Shown in pieces: positions 7,569-17,391 of a stretch of DNA of 64,000 nt. Position 1 is the stretch's first letter; each line of letters begins with the position of its first letter. The position numbers and the translations under genes were made by a program. The notes beneath the pieces are model-generated. The model was not told the DNA's origin. It ran no database searches and worked only from the letters and a program-made list of their open reading frames with translations. This DNA comes from RGIG4097 sp964550635 (GTDB lineage Bacteria; Bacillota; Clostridia; Christensenellales; CAG-917): assembly GCA_964550635.1 (NCBI GenBank), contig CAZJZV010000001.1, forward strand, positions 1-64,000, read 5' to 3'.

Positions 7569-9782
7569 ATGATAAACGATTTCAAACTTAACGACGTTCA
7601 AAAAAGGGCGGTCGAGGACACCGAAGGCGCGGTTCTCGTCATCGCCGGAGCAGGTAGCGGAAAGACCAGAGTGCTTACCGCAAGGATTTGTCATCTCGTG
7701 GAAATGGGTGTGAGTCCCTACAACATTCTCGCAATCACTTTCACGAACAAAGCCGCCAACGAGATGAAAGAGCGTATCGCAAACGCACTCGGCGACTATG
7801 CGGCGGTGTGGACTAGCACGTTCCACTCTATGTGCGCGCGCATTTTGCGCTACGAGGCGGACAAACTCGGCTACGATTCCAATTTCACAATCTACACCGA
7901 CCTTGAAAGCGAAAGGGTTGTGAAGCGTATCGCAACGGATTTGGACGGCGCGGACCCCAAGGCAAAATCCGACTATCTGTGGCATATATCCGCGGCAAAG
8001 ACCGCGGGGCTTTCCCCTAGAGAATACTTTGAAGAAATCCGCGGTACAGTCAACAATGCGGGGATTATCTACAAGATTTTCGTGGCGTATGAAAAGGAAC
8101 TCAAAAAGTCCAACGCTCTCGACTTCGACGACCTTCTTTTGAAGACGGTCGAACTTTTCGACGGTTTCCCCGAAGTGCTCGCGAAATATCAAGACCGTTT
8201 CCGCTATATCTGCGTGGATGAATTCCAAGACACCAACACCATGCAGTATAAGATTGTCAAACAGTTGTCGGGGAAGTACGGCAATCTGTTTGTCGTCGGC
8301 GACGAAGACCAAAGCATATACAGTTGGCGCGGTGCGGAAATCAAGAATATTCTCGGATTTCCCAAGGATTTTCCCGGCGCGAAGGTGTATAAACTCGAAC
8401 AAAATTACCGTAGCACGACGGATATTCTCGAAGCCGCAAACAACGTCATCAAGCATAATTCCGCAAGAAATAAAAAGACCTTGTGGAGCGATAAACAAGC
8501 AAACGACAGTATCGAATATTTCGAGGCGTACAACGACCGCGACGAAGCGGATTACGTCACGAGAAAGGTCAATCTTCTTCACTCTCAAGGCGCAAGTTAT
8601 CGTGAGATGGCGGTGCTTGTGCGTGCAAACAGTCTGACTCGTCTGTTCGAAGAAGATTTCCACTTGCACGGAATACCGTATAAGGTTTTCGGCGGTTTCA
8701 AATTCTTTGAAAGAAAGGAAATCAAAGATACGCTAGCATACGTTCGTCTTGCGCTCAATCCGAGCGACAACGACAGTCTTCTTCGTATCATCAATTATCC
8801 GACTCGCGGGATAGGCAAAAAGTCCGTTGAAGAACTCGTCGCGACTGCGGAGCGTAACAATATGACCTTGTTTTCAGTGCTTATCAACCCGGGATTTTTG
8901 CCCGAAAGCACCGCTAAAAAACTCTCGCCTTTTACGGACGTTGCGCTCGATATTATTGAAAAATGCCCCGTGTTACCCCCCGTTGAGTTTATGAAATTCG
9001 TCATTTCAAGGAGCGGTATCGCGGATGCTCTCATGATTGCGAAAGAGAAAGAAGAACAAAACGCTCTTGAAAACGTAGAAGAACTCGTCGGTGCGGTCGA
9101 AGGTTTCGTGAACGATAACAAAGACGCTACAATCGCCGACTTTATGCAATCCGTCGCACTCGTGTCCGACACCGATGAAATGGATAGCGACGACTACGTG
9201 ACTATCGCAACCGTGCACGCAGTCAAAGGACTTGAATTTGACAACGTTTTCGTCATCGGACTCGAAGAAGGCATTTTTCCTACAAACCGCTCTATCACCG
9301 AAGGTGATATCGAAGAAGAAAGACGACTTATGTATGTCGCTATCACGCGTGCGCGCAGACGTCTATACATACTTAACGCGCGACAACGTTTCCGTTTCGG
9401 ACAAATGGCGTATAATCCGAGAAGTAGATTTATCGCGGAAATGCAGGGCGGTAGCGTATCCGTGCGCGCAACGCAGTCAATGTATCAACCCGCAAACTAT
9501 ATGCAAAAAAAGGCGATCGATAATTCATTTGACGTCGAAAAAGTCAAGCGTGCCATCGAAAGCGGATCTAGACCGACAAAAGCGTCTATCGCGAAAGGTG
9601 TTGACTACGACGCATACGTCAAGGACGTCATCGTCGAGCACGCAAAATTCGGGCGCGGTATCATCATCTCGACGGTAGGCGAAGGGGAAGACAAAACCGC
9701 CGCCATCGCATTCAAGGGACTGGGCGTCAAACGTTTTGCAATCGCAATTGCAGGGCCCAATCTCAAAATCGTCAAGGAGTAA
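7569..9782 (+). CDS. pcrA: UvrD/PcrA-type ATP-dependent DNA helicase
   Basis: This 737-residue superfamily 1A 3'-5' helicase serves repair, replication restart and removal of RecA from DNA. Seen motifs: Walker A AGAGSGKT (residues 26-33), Ia AITFTNKAANEMKERI, Walker B CVDEFQDTN, motif III VVGDEDQSIYSWRGA, motif IV LEQNYRST, motif V TIATVHAVKGLEFDNVF and motif VI YVAITRARRRL. The C-terminal tail ends in a Tudor-like FGRGIIISTVGEGEDKTAAIAF segment, as in PcrA. The start at 7569 matches the family's N-terminus, yet there is no Shine-Dalgarno and the promoter leaves only a few bases of leader. ligA follows after 5 bases, the usual pcrA-ligA pair. Confidence 0.95.
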   Translation: MINDFKLNDVQKRAVEDTEGAVLVIAGAGSGKTRVLTARICHLVEMGVSPYNILAITFTNKAANEMKERIANALGDYAAVWTSTFHSMCARILRYEADKLGYDSNFTIYTDLESERVVKRIATDLDGADPKAKSDYLWHISAAKTAGLSPREYFEEIRGTVNNAGIIYKIFVAYEKELKKSNALDFDDLLLKTVELFDGFPEVLAKYQDRFRYICVDEFQDTNTMQYKIVKQLSGKYGNLFVVGDEDQSIYSWRGAEIKNILGFPKDFPGAKVYKLEQNYRSTTDILEAANNVIKHNSARNKKTLWSDKQANDSIEYFEAYNDRDEADYVTRKVNLLHSQGASYREMAVLVRANSLTRLFEEDFHLHGIPYKVFGGFKFFERKEIKDTLAYVRLALNPSDNDSLLRIINYPTRGIGKKSVEELVATAERNNMTLFSVLINPGFLPESTAKKLSPFTDVALDIIEKCPVLPPVEFMKFVISRSGIADALMIAKEKEEQNALENVEELVGAVEGFVNDNKDATIADFMQSVALVSDTDEMDSDDYVTIATVHAVKGLEFDNVFVIGLEEGIFPTNRSITEGDIEEERRLMYVAITRARRRLYILNARQRFRFGQMAYNPRSRFIAEMQGGSVSVRATQSMYQPANYMQKKAIDNSFDVEKVKRAIESGSRPTKASIAKGVDYDAYVKDVIVEHAKFGRGIIISTVGEGEDKTAAIAFKGLGVKRFAIAIAGPNLKIVKE

Positions 9783-9787
9783 AGGGT

Positions 9788-11734
9788 ATGGATAAATTCG
9801 GCAGAATGTCTGAACTGGTTGAAATTCTCAACCGCTATGCAAAACTGTATTACGAAGAAGATGCTCCGGTCGTTTCGGACGCGGAGTACGACGCTCTTTA
9901 CGACGAATTGAGAAAAATCGAGAGCGAACTCGGTTTCTCAATGCCCAATTCACCTACTCATAGAGTAGGTGGCGCACCTCAAAAAAAGTTTGAACAGAAA
10001 AAACACCTGTTGCGCCTTTATTCCCTTGACAAGTGTCAAAGCATAGGCGAATTCGACGATTGGTGCGCTCGCACCGCAAAAACTCTAGGCTATCTTCCCG
10101 CACTTACCGCCGAATACAAATTCGACGGACTCACTCTCAATCTCCTTTACGACGGCGGAAAACTCGTCCAAGCGACGACGAGAGGTGACGGAGTTACCGG
10201 GGAAGTGGTGACCGCACAAGTCAACACAATCAAGAAACTACCGAAAGAAATAGAATATAAAGGCAAAATCGAAATTCAAGGAGAAGGTATTCTTCGCTTG
10301 TCGAATTTCAACAAGTATAACGAAACCGCATCAGAGCCGCTGAAAAACGCACGTAACGGTGTGGCGGGTGCAATAAGAAATCTAAATCCCGCAGTGACGG
10401 CGGAGAGAAATATATCATTCTTTGCCTACAATATCGGCTACACCGAAGAAAAATTTTCGTCACAGTCTGATATGCGTGATTTTCTCATCGAACAAGGCTT
10501 TGAAACAGAAGGTGATTTCGAAGTCATATCCACCAAAGAAGAAGTGGAAAAATATATCGAAAAAGTCACTGAAATCAGGGAAAATCTCGACTATCTCATT
10601 GACGGACTAGTGTTCAAAGTCAACAATTTGAAGCTGCGTGAAGAATTAGGCTACACCGAAAAATTCCCTAAATGGGCGGTTGCGTACAAGTTCAAAGCGG
10701 ACGAAATGACAACGGTGCTCACCGACGTCGTGTGGCAAGTTTCAAGAAGTGCAAAACTCAATCCGCTTGCCGTTTTGGAGCCTGTCGACATTGGCGGTGT
10801 AACAGTCAAACGCGCGACTTTGAACAACTATGGCGACATTCTCAAAAAGAAAGTCAAAATCGGCGATAGAGTGTTTATCAGGCGTTCTAACGATGTTATT
10901 CCCGAAATTATGGGGGTGGCGGAAGAGAATGAAAATGCGGTAAAAATCGAAAAACCTACCGTCTGTCCCGCCTGCGGAGCGCCTGTCAAAGAAGTTGGCG
11001 CATTCCTATATTGCACAGGTGAGCATTGCGCACCGCAAGCAATTTCTCTTATCGACCATTTTGCATCGAAAGACGCTATGGATATTGAAGGTTTTTCAGA
11101 GAAAACCGCCGAACAATTCTACAATGAAATAGGCATGCGTACCCCCGTCGATTTGATGAATTTGACCGCCGATCAAATGTTCGGTTTGGACGGCTTCGGT
11201 GATAAGAAAATCGGCAATCTACTCGGCTCGATTGCAAAATCGAAGACCGTGACTGCGGATAGATTTTTGTACGCTCTCGGCATTGACGGAATAGGCAAGA
11301 AAACCGCAAAGGATTTGATCAAAAAATTCCGCACTTTCGACGCACTCAAATCCGCCACTCTCGACGACCTTTCGGACGTGGACGGAATCGGCGGAATTCT
11401 AGCATCTAACCTAGTCAATTACTTCTCGGACGAGAAAAATTTGGTGTATCTTAACGACCTTTTCGCAAGTGGAATTACCCTTGTCGAAGAGGAAGAAAAA
11501 TCCGGTGTTTTTTCTGGATTGAAAGTGGTGTTGACAGGCTCTCTTCCTACCTATAAACGCGGGGAGGTTACGAAACTCATCGAAGACAACGGCGGAGAAG
11601 TCGCATCGAGCGTTTCAAAAACCGTTGATTTGGTGCTTGCAGGGGAAGACGCGGGAAGCAAACTCGAAAAGGCACAAAAACTCGGAATTAAAATCATCGA
11701 CGAAAACGAATTCAAAAATTTGCTCGGGCTTTGA
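9788..11734 (+). CDS. ligA: NAD+-dependent DNA ligase LigA
   Basis: This 648-residue ligase seals nicks in duplex DNA during replication and repair, using NAD+ as adenylate donor. Order of domains: Ia (NAD+/NMN contact, YYEEDAPVVSDAEYDALYDEL), adenylation domain with the nucleophile Lys111 in EYKFDG, an OB fold, a four-Cys zinc finger (CPACGAP...CTGEHC), helix-hairpin-helix repeats (about residues 460-570) and a C-terminal BRCT domain beginning near GVFSGLKVVLTGSLPTYKR. It is complete, slightly shorter than the 670-residue E. coli enzyme. It is in an operon behind pcrA with a 5-base gap and GGAGTAAAGGGT as ribosome-binding site. Confidence 0.97.
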   Translation: MDKFGRMSELVEILNRYAKLYYEEDAPVVSDAEYDALYDELRKIESELGFSMPNSPTHRVGGAPQKKFEQKKHLLRLYSLDKCQSIGEFDDWCARTAKTLGYLPALTAEYKFDGLTLNLLYDGGKLVQATTRGDGVTGEVVTAQVNTIKKLPKEIEYKGKIEIQGEGILRLSNFNKYNETASEPLKNARNGVAGAIRNLNPAVTAERNISFFAYNIGYTEEKFSSQSDMRDFLIEQGFETEGDFEVISTKEEVEKYIEKVTEIRENLDYLIDGLVFKVNNLKLREELGYTEKFPKWAVAYKFKADEMTTVLTDVVWQVSRSAKLNPLAVLEPVDIGGVTVKRATLNNYGDILKKKVKIGDRVFIRRSNDVIPEIMGVAEENENAVKIEKPTVCPACGAPVKEVGAFLYCTGEHCAPQAISLIDHFASKDAMDIEGFSEKTAEQFYNEIGMRTPVDLMNLTADQMFGLDGFGDKKIGNLLGSIAKSKTVTADRFLYALGIDGIGKKTAKDLIKKFRTFDALKSATLDDLSDVDGIGGILASNLVNYFSDEKNLVYLNDLFASGITLVEEEEKSGVFSGLKVVLTGSLPTYKRGEVTKLIEDNGGEVASSVSKTVDLVLAGEDAGSKLEKAQKLGIKIIDENEFKNLLGL

Positions 11735-11762
11735 TTTTTCAAATTTTTACGCAAAAACTTTG

Positions 11763-11789
11763 AAAACGCGACTTTTTGGTCGCGTTTTT
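11763..11789 (+). terminator. Terminator after ligA
   Basis: AAAACGCGAC/GTCGCGTTTT hairpin followed by TTTTTC, 28 bases after the ligA stop. Confidence 0.85.
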
Positions 11790-11818
11790 CGCTATTTTCA
11801 ACTTTTTGTGTTAAAGCG

Positions 11819-11847
11819 TTGTCAAAGTCGTTTATTTTTGATATAAT
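11819..11847 (+). promoter_or_regulatory. Promoter of the yicC-gmk operon
   Basis: TTGTCA (11819-11824), 17 bases, TATAAT (11842-11847), 35 bases before the yicC start. It is the only clear sigma-A promoter seen before the long gmk-coaBC-priA-fmt gene run. Confidence 0.85.
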
Positions 11848-11882
11848 GCTTAAAACTATAACTTATAGGCGGACGCGCGCAT

Positions 11883-12755
11883 ATGTACAGTATGACCGGC
11901 TACGGCAAAGGCATCTACGAAAAAAACGGTAAAAAAGTTACCATTGAAATCAAAACCGTCAATCATCGTTTTCTCGATTGGGGCTTGAAGTTTCCGAAAA
12001 CCTTCCTGTTTCTCGAAGACGAATTCAAATCGGCGGTGAAGTCGAAAATCCAACGCGGACACGTTGATTTGTATCTCTCCTACAACCAAACGGAGTGCGC
12101 AAAGGGCGGTTTCAAGGCGGATATCGAACTTGCGAAAAACTATCTCAAAGTCGCAAACGAACTCGCAGAAGCGACCGGAGTCCAAAACGATTTGACTCTA
12201 TCCTCCCTTCTCAAAACGCCCGACGTCATCACGAGAGCGGAAGACGAAGAAGACGAAGAATTGCTCAAAGAAATCACTATGACAGCACTTTCTCAAGCGC
12301 TTGACAATCTCCTAATCGCAAGGGGCAAGGAAGGGGATGCGATCAAAAACGATTTCAAACTCAAACTCGACAATATGCAAGCATCCCTTGACGAAATCAA
12401 GAAGTATGCGCCCGTCGTTACGGCGGAATACAGAGAAAAACTCAACGCTCGCATTGACGAAGCGGTGGCGGGTGTCGTCGATCAAGTCAGACTCGCAACC
12501 GAAGTCGCTCTCTTTGCGGACAAATGCTGTATTGACGAAGAAATCACCAGACTCGGCGCGCATATCGAACTTGCAAGAAAACTCATAGAAGAAGACCGTC
12601 CGATAGGACGTGATCTCGATTTCCGTATTCAAGAAATGAATCGCGAAACCAACACAATATCGAGCAAAGCGAATTATCTCGGAATCACTGCGGAAGTTTT
12701 GAAACTTAAAAACGAAATCGAAAAACTGCGTGAACAAACGCAAAACGTGGAGTAA
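11883..12755 (+). CDS. yicC: YicC/YloC family endoribonuclease
   Basis: This 290-residue protein has the characteristic start MYSMTGYGKG and EIKTVNHRFLDW (YicC-like N domain) and a C-terminal DUF1732 ending DLDFRIQEMNRETNTISSKA, the most conserved block of the family. E. coli YicC is an endoribonuclease that clips small RNAs; B. subtilis YloC sits, as here, next to gmk. Length matches. The ribosome-binding site is weak (AGGCGGAC). gmk starts 3 bases after the stop. Confidence 0.93.
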   Translation: MYSMTGYGKGIYEKNGKKVTIEIKTVNHRFLDWGLKFPKTFLFLEDEFKSAVKSKIQRGHVDLYLSYNQTECAKGGFKADIELAKNYLKVANELAEATGVQNDLTLSSLLKTPDVITRAEDEEDEELLKEITMTALSQALDNLLIARGKEGDAIKNDFKLKLDNMQASLDEIKKYAPVVTAEYREKLNARIDEAVAGVVDQVRLATEVALFADKCCIDEEITRLGAHIELARKLIEEDRPIGRDLDFRIQEMNRETNTISSKANYLGITAEVLKLKNEIEKLREQTQNVE

Positions 12756-12758
12756 CAG

Positions 12759-13364
12759 ATGAAAAAAGGACTTGTCGTAGTTGTTTCCGGATATAGCGGA
12801 GTGGGCAAAGGCACGGTTATCGAAATGGTTCTCGATGCAATGCCCGCAATGAGATTTTCAATATCCTGCACCACTCGCGCCCCCAGAAAAGGGGAAGAAG
12901 ACGGAGTGAACTACTATTTTCTCACCGAAGAAGAATTTGACAAAAAAGTGGAAGAGGACGCTTTCATCGAATATACCAGAACGTTCACTTATCACTACGG
13001 AACTTTGAAGAGCGAAGTTGAGAAGTATTTGAACGCGGGAGTGGACGTGCTTCTCGAACTGAACGTAGTCGGCGCGGCAAACGTCAAGAAACTCTATCCG
13101 AAAGACTGCGTGACCATATTCGTGACGCCGCCGTCCCTCGAAGCGTTGAAAGCAAGGCTCATCGGTCGCGGTAGCGAAACCGAAGAAACTCTTGCGCGTA
13201 GACTCAAAGAGATTGAAAACGAAAGCAAAGAAATCGACAAATACGATTATCGTCTTGTCAACGACGTAGCAAAACGTTGCGCGGACGAAATCATCGACAT
13301 TCTCAATGCCGAACACCTGAAACGTAAAAAAACGAAAAATATATTTTCCAATCCGGAGGACTAA
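12759..13364 (+). CDS. gmk: Guanylate kinase
   Basis: This 201-residue enzyme phosphorylates GMP to GDP with ATP. The P-loop is GYSGVGKGT (residues 11-19), with Tyr at the position that is usually Pro (GPSGVGKGT). The GMP-binding segment SISCTTRAPRKGEEDGVNYYF and the lid/ADENYLATE-like region RLIGRGSETEETLARRL are intact. Length is normal. It lies between yicC and rpoZ as in most Firmicutes. Cytoplasmic, essential for nucleotide supply and for keeping GMP levels low. Confidence 0.96.
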   Translation: MKKGLVVVVSGYSGVGKGTVIEMVLDAMPAMRFSISCTTRAPRKGEEDGVNYYFLTEEEFDKKVEEDAFIEYTRTFTYHYGTLKSEVEKYLNAGVDVLLELNVVGAANVKKLYPKDCVTIFVTPPSLEALKARLIGRGSETEETLARRLKEIENESKEIDKYDYRLVNDVAKRCADEIIDILNAEHLKRKKTKNIFSNPED

Positions 13365-13369
13365 ATATT

Positions 13370-13567
13370 ATGATGATCGATCCCCCCATCGACAAACTTA
13401 TCAAACACGCAGAATGCCGTTACGCACTCACTTGCGCAGTTGCAAAACGTACCCGCGAACTTCTCACCAGCGATAGCGCATACCTTGAAAAGTCCGGTGA
13501 AAAACCCGTAACTCTCGCGTGCAAAGAAATCTACGAGAACAAGAGAGTTATCAAACACGAAGACTAA
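13370..13567 (+). CDS. rpoZ: RNA polymerase omega subunit
   Basis: This 65-residue subunit helps fold and hold the beta-prime subunit of RNA polymerase. The conserved early segment appears as PPIDKLIKHAECRYALTCAVAKRTREL, followed by the KPVTLACKEIYENKR motif that in omega reads KPV-A--EI--GKV. A clear CCGGAGGAC lies upstream. It is positioned gmk-rpoZ-coaBC exactly as in B. subtilis. Confidence 0.93.
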   Translation: MMIDPPIDKLIKHAECRYALTCAVAKRTRELLTSDSAYLEKSGEKPVTLACKEIYENKRVIKHED

Positions 13568-13568
13568 T

Positions 13569-14753
13569 ATGCTTTACGGCAAATCCGTGGTTCTGGGAGT
13601 CACGGGCGGAATAGCGGCTTATAAGTCGTGCGAAATCGTGTCCCGCCTTGTCAAACTCGGCGTGAACGTTGACGTCATTATGACCGAAAACGCACAGAAA
13701 TTCGTCACTCCGCTCACCTTTGAGACTCTCTCCAAAAACGCAGTCGTGACCGATACGTTTATGCGTACCGAGTCCTACGACGTGCATCATATTTCGCTTG
13801 CGAAGAAAGCGGACGTTTTGGTCGTTGCCCCCGCAACCGCCGACGTCATAGGCAAATTCGCACAGGGTATTGCGGACGATATGTTGTCCACCACCTTTAT
13901 GGCGTCTACGGCAACCAAAATCGTGTGTCCCGCAATGAATACGAATATGTATGAGAGCGAAGCGTGCAGAATGAACCTTGAGATTTTGCGAAATCGCGGT
14001 GTTATCATCGTGGATTCGACGGTAGGTAGGCTTGCTTGCGGCGACGTGGGCAAAGGCAAAATGGCGGAGCCTGTCGTTATCGTCGAGAAGATCGAAGAAA
14101 TCTTGCAACCCGTCCAAGACTACAAGGGCAAAACAGTACTTGTGACCGCAGGCGGCACCGAAGAAAATATCGACGGAGTCAGAGTGATTGCCAATCATTC
14201 GAGCGGGAAAATGGGCGTAGCGATTGCAAGAGCCGCCGCAAACCGTGGAGCAAAAGTCGTGCTAGTGCACGGCAAAATGTCCGTAGCGGTGCCAAAGGAA
14301 GTCGCAATTGACGTACCCGTCACGTCAACGGACGATATGCTTTCCGCAGTCAAGGCAAACTTCGACGGAGTGGATGCATTCATCATGTCCGCGGCACCCG
14401 CAGACTACAAAGTCAAAAATCAATTTTCATCCAAAGTGAAGTCCGAAACGCTCACCCTTGAACTCGTCAAAAACCCCGATATAGCGAAGTGGGTAGGTGA
14501 GAATAAGGGAGACGCTAAACTCGTGGTATTTTCCGCGGAAACGGACGATTTGATTGAGAATGCAAAGGGCAAACTTGAGAAAAAACACGCCGATCTCGTC
14601 GTCGCAAACGACGTCACGAAAGCGGGCGCCGGTTTCAACGTTGACACAAATATCGCAACGCTCATCGACCGCAACGGTAAATCTTTCGATAGCGGTCTTG
14701 TGATGAAAACCGAACTTGCCGAGATAATTCTCGACACTCTTTCCGCGCTCTGA
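13569..14753 (+). CDS. coaBC: Bifunctional phosphopantothenoylcysteine decarboxylase/synthetase
   Basis: This 394-residue enzyme carries out two coenzyme A steps: CoaB couples 4'-phosphopantothenate to cysteine with CTP, and CoaC decarboxylates the product using FMN. The CoaC half (residues 1-180) has GVTGGIAAYKSCE, the catalytic His in HHISLA (near residue 74) and the flavin motif CPAMNTNMYE. The CoaB half carries VTAGGTEENIDGVRVIANHSSGKMG and VVANDVTKAGAGFNVDTN. Both active sites look intact. It starts 1 base after the rpoZ stop, and its last base is the first of priA. Confidence 0.96.
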   Translation: MLYGKSVVLGVTGGIAAYKSCEIVSRLVKLGVNVDVIMTENAQKFVTPLTFETLSKNAVVTDTFMRTESYDVHHISLAKKADVLVVAPATADVIGKFAQGIADDMLSTTFMASTATKIVCPAMNTNMYESEACRMNLEILRNRGVIIVDSTVGRLACGDVGKGKMAEPVVIVEKIEEILQPVQDYKGKTVLVTAGGTEENIDGVRVIANHSSGKMGVAIARAAANRGAKVVLVHGKMSVAVPKEVAIDVPVTSTDDMLSAVKANFDGVDAFIMSAAPADYKVKNQFSSKVKSETLTLELVKNPDIAKWVGENKGDAKLVVFSAETDDLIENAKGKLEKKHADLVVANDVTKAGAGFNVDTNIATLIDRNGKSFDSGLVMKTELAEIILDTLSAL

Positions 14754-16927
14754 TGGTACTCAAAGTCGTTGTTGACATATCGACGGGGGCTCTCGACAAA
14801 ACCTTTGACTACGAAGGCGACGATATGCCTATCGGCAGTAGGGTTTCGATAGAGTTCGGCAGAAAGCGCATCATCGGTTTCGTCATCGGAAAGAAGGATA
14901 AATCCGATTATCCGAATCTCAAAAAAGCAACTCTAATCGACAGTCCCGTCAACGAAGAGTTGATAAAACTCCTTGAGTTTATGCGGGACAAATATAATCT
15001 TCGTTATATCGACGTGCTACGTCTTTTCATTCCCGCGAAACTGCGAGAGGAAAAAGACCCCGAATATACGAGGATTTTTCTTTTGCCGAACGAAAAACTC
15101 ACCGACGAAGAGTGCAGAGAGAAAATCGGCACGAGAGCGAAAAAACAAATTGAATTGTACGAATATCTGCTGAATAAAAAAGGCGGTTATCTCGCACAAT
15201 TGAACAACCTTTTCGGGGTGTCCGCAGTGAACGGACTTCGTGAAAAAGGAGTTGTCGAAGAGAAAAATATTCACGAGAGAAAGACTCCGCTTGTCGGACT
15301 TTCCCGCGCGGATAAGGAAGTCAAACTCACTCCTGCGCAACAATCCGCCGTCGACGAAATCTCGTCGGGACAGGGGACTTATCTTCTGCACGGTGTGACG
15401 GGTAGCGGTAAGACGGAAGTCTATATGCACGTCATCGACAAAATGCTCGAAAAGGGCAAAACCGCAATCATGCTCGTGCCTGAAATCTCACTCACACCGC
15501 AAATGCTCGGCATCTTCCGCGCACGGTTTGGGGACAACGTTGCATTACTGCACTCGGGACTCAACGCAACCGAGCGTTACGACGAGTGGAAACGACTTAA
15601 AACAGGTGAAGCGAAAATCGCAATCGGCGCGCGCAGTGCAATATTTGCACCGCTCTCAAACGTCGGCGCAATCTTCATCGACGAAGAACACGACACGAGT
15701 TATTTGAGCGATTCAAATCCCCGCTACGACACGAGAGAAGTGGCGGAATTTAGAGCAAATATGAGCGGGGCGGTGCTAGTGCTTGGCTCCGCCACTCCCG
15801 ATATTTGCACCTATCGCAAGACGACGAGCGGTGAGTTCAAATTGATAACTCTTCCCGACCGCATATCATCCCACAAACTTCCAGATATGGAAATCGTGGA
15901 TATGACCTGCGAATTCAGAAGCGGTAACCGCTCTCCGTTTTCGCACACGCTCATCGACGGCATACGCGACGCACTTAATCGAAAAGAGCAAATCATACTC
16001 TTCCTAAATCGCAGGGGATTTTCGTCGTTTATGCGTTGTCGCGACTGCGGTTACGTGCCTAAATGCGACCTGTGCGACGTGTCGATGACCTATCACAAAC
16101 AGGAAAACAACCTTAAATGCCACTACTGCGGAGCGACGAAAGCGCCTATCACGGTTTGTCCGATATGCGGTTCGCACAACATAAAGCAAGGCAGAGTCGG
16201 CACGGAAAAAATAGTCGAAGAATTGAACGCAATTTTCCCGAGCGCACGCTGTCTACGTATGGACAACGATACGACGAAAGGAAAGGATGCCTATTTCAAA
16301 ATTCTCGACAAATTCGGCAAGGGAGAAGCGGATATTCTCGTCGGCACTCAAATGATTGCGAAAGGACACGATTTCCCGAACGTCACTCTTGTCGGAATAA
16401 TGGAAGCGGATGCGGCTCTATTTATGAGCGATTTCCGTGCGTCGGAGCGCACCTATCAACTTGTTACGCAGGTTGCGGGCAGAGCGGGTAGAGCAGAGAA
16501 GAAAGGCAGAGTAATTTTGCAAGCGTACTGGCCGACGCACTACGTTTTCAAGTTCGCGAAAACCTACGATTATCAAGGCTTTTTCGGCATTGAAAATAAT
16601 CGCAGAATGGTCACGGGATTTCCGCCGTACTGCACACTTTTGAGAGTTATGATTGCATCGAGCGACCGCGACTCCGCTCGAAATAGCGCAAAACAAATGT
16701 ACGTGGCAATCCGCAATTTGCAAGAGAAATACGGCAGATTTTTGTTCATAAATATGACCGAATCTCCGATTAGGATGTTGAGTGGACTATATCGCTATCA
16801 AGCAGTGCTACGGCTCAATCCCAAAAATTCAGACTTGGTTATCAAAGATATATACAAGATTGTCGATGAATACAAACCGTCAAACGGCGGCGCTTTCGTC
16901 GAATTGAACCCCCAAAACTTATACTGA
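14753..16927 (+). CDS. priA: Primosomal replication restart helicase PriA
   Basis: This 724-residue 3'-5' DNA helicase recognises stalled forks and reloads the replisome. Domains: N-terminal DNA-binding region (1-190), DEAH-type helicase core with GVTGSGKTEVYMHV (near residue 220), DEEHDTSY, and a zinc-binding insertion CRDCGYVPKCDLC...CHYCGATKAPITVCPICG with eight cysteines. Helicase motifs V-VI appear as VGTQMIAKGHDFPNVTLVGI and QVAGRAGR. Complete. ATG overlaps the coaBC stop (TGATGG). Confidence 0.96.
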   Translation: MVLKVVVDISTGALDKTFDYEGDDMPIGSRVSIEFGRKRIIGFVIGKKDKSDYPNLKKATLIDSPVNEELIKLLEFMRDKYNLRYIDVLRLFIPAKLREEKDPEYTRIFLLPNEKLTDEECREKIGTRAKKQIELYEYLLNKKGGYLAQLNNLFGVSAVNGLREKGVVEEKNIHERKTPLVGLSRADKEVKLTPAQQSAVDEISSGQGTYLLHGVTGSGKTEVYMHVIDKMLEKGKTAIMLVPEISLTPQMLGIFRARFGDNVALLHSGLNATERYDEWKRLKTGEAKIAIGARSAIFAPLSNVGAIFIDEEHDTSYLSDSNPRYDTREVAEFRANMSGAVLVLGSATPDICTYRKTTSGEFKLITLPDRISSHKLPDMEIVDMTCEFRSGNRSPFSHTLIDGIRDALNRKEQIILFLNRRGFSSFMRCRDCGYVPKCDLCDVSMTYHKQENNLKCHYCGATKAPITVCPICGSHNIKQGRVGTEKIVEELNAIFPSARCLRMDNDTTKGKDAYFKILDKFGKGEADILVGTQMIAKGHDFPNVTLVGIMEADAALFMSDFRASERTYQLVTQVAGRAGRAEKKGRVILQAYWPTHYVFKFAKTYDYQGFFGIENNRRMVTGFPPYCTLLRVMIASSDRDSARNSAKQMYVAIRNLQEKYGRFLFINMTESPIRMLSGLYRYQAVLRLNPKNSDLVIKDIYKIVDEYKPSNGGAFVELNPQNLY

Positions 16928-16935
16928 GGTATACT

Positions 16936-17391
16936 ATGGCAAAAAGACAAATCATACAAGTTCCCGATCCGATTTTGTACAAGAAGTGTAGAGTGGTCGA
17001 AAATTTCGATCAGAAACTCCACGACCTTCTCGATGATATGAAAGAAACTCTCGAATATGCTAACGGCGCAGGTCTCGCCGCTCCCCAAGTCGCAATTCTC
17101 AAAAGAGTCGCGATAGTCATGACCGACGACGGATATTTTGAACTCATCAATCCTGTGATTAAATCCGCAAAAGGCTCCCAAACGGATATGGAAGGTTGCC
17201 TGTCCGTCAAGGGTAAATACGGCAAAGTCACTCGTGCAAAAGAAGTGGTAGTCGTCGCACAAGACCGCTACGGCAAAGAACAAAAATATAAAGTTAAAGG
17301 CTATACCGCTCGCGCGTTTCAACACGAAATCGACCACTTGGACGGCATAATCTACACTTCTAAATGCGACAATCTCGAGGACGAAGAATGA
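16936..17391 (+). CDS. def: Peptide deformylase
   Basis: This 151-residue metalloenzyme removes the formyl group from nascent proteins. All three metal-site motifs are present: GAGLAAPQ (44-51), EGCLS with the metal-binding Cys89, and QHEIDH (129-134) with two metal His and the catalytic Glu. Slightly short at the C-terminus but complete for the type I class. Next to fmt, which adds the formyl group; the two overlap by 4 bases (ATGA). Confidence 0.96.
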   Translation: MAKRQIIQVPDPILYKKCRVVENFDQKLHDLLDDMKETLEYANGAGLAAPQVAILKRVAIVMTDDGYFELINPVIKSAKGSQTDMEGCLSVKGKYGKVTRAKEVVVVAQDRYGKEQKYKVKGYTARAFQHEIDHLDGIIYTSKCDNLEDEE

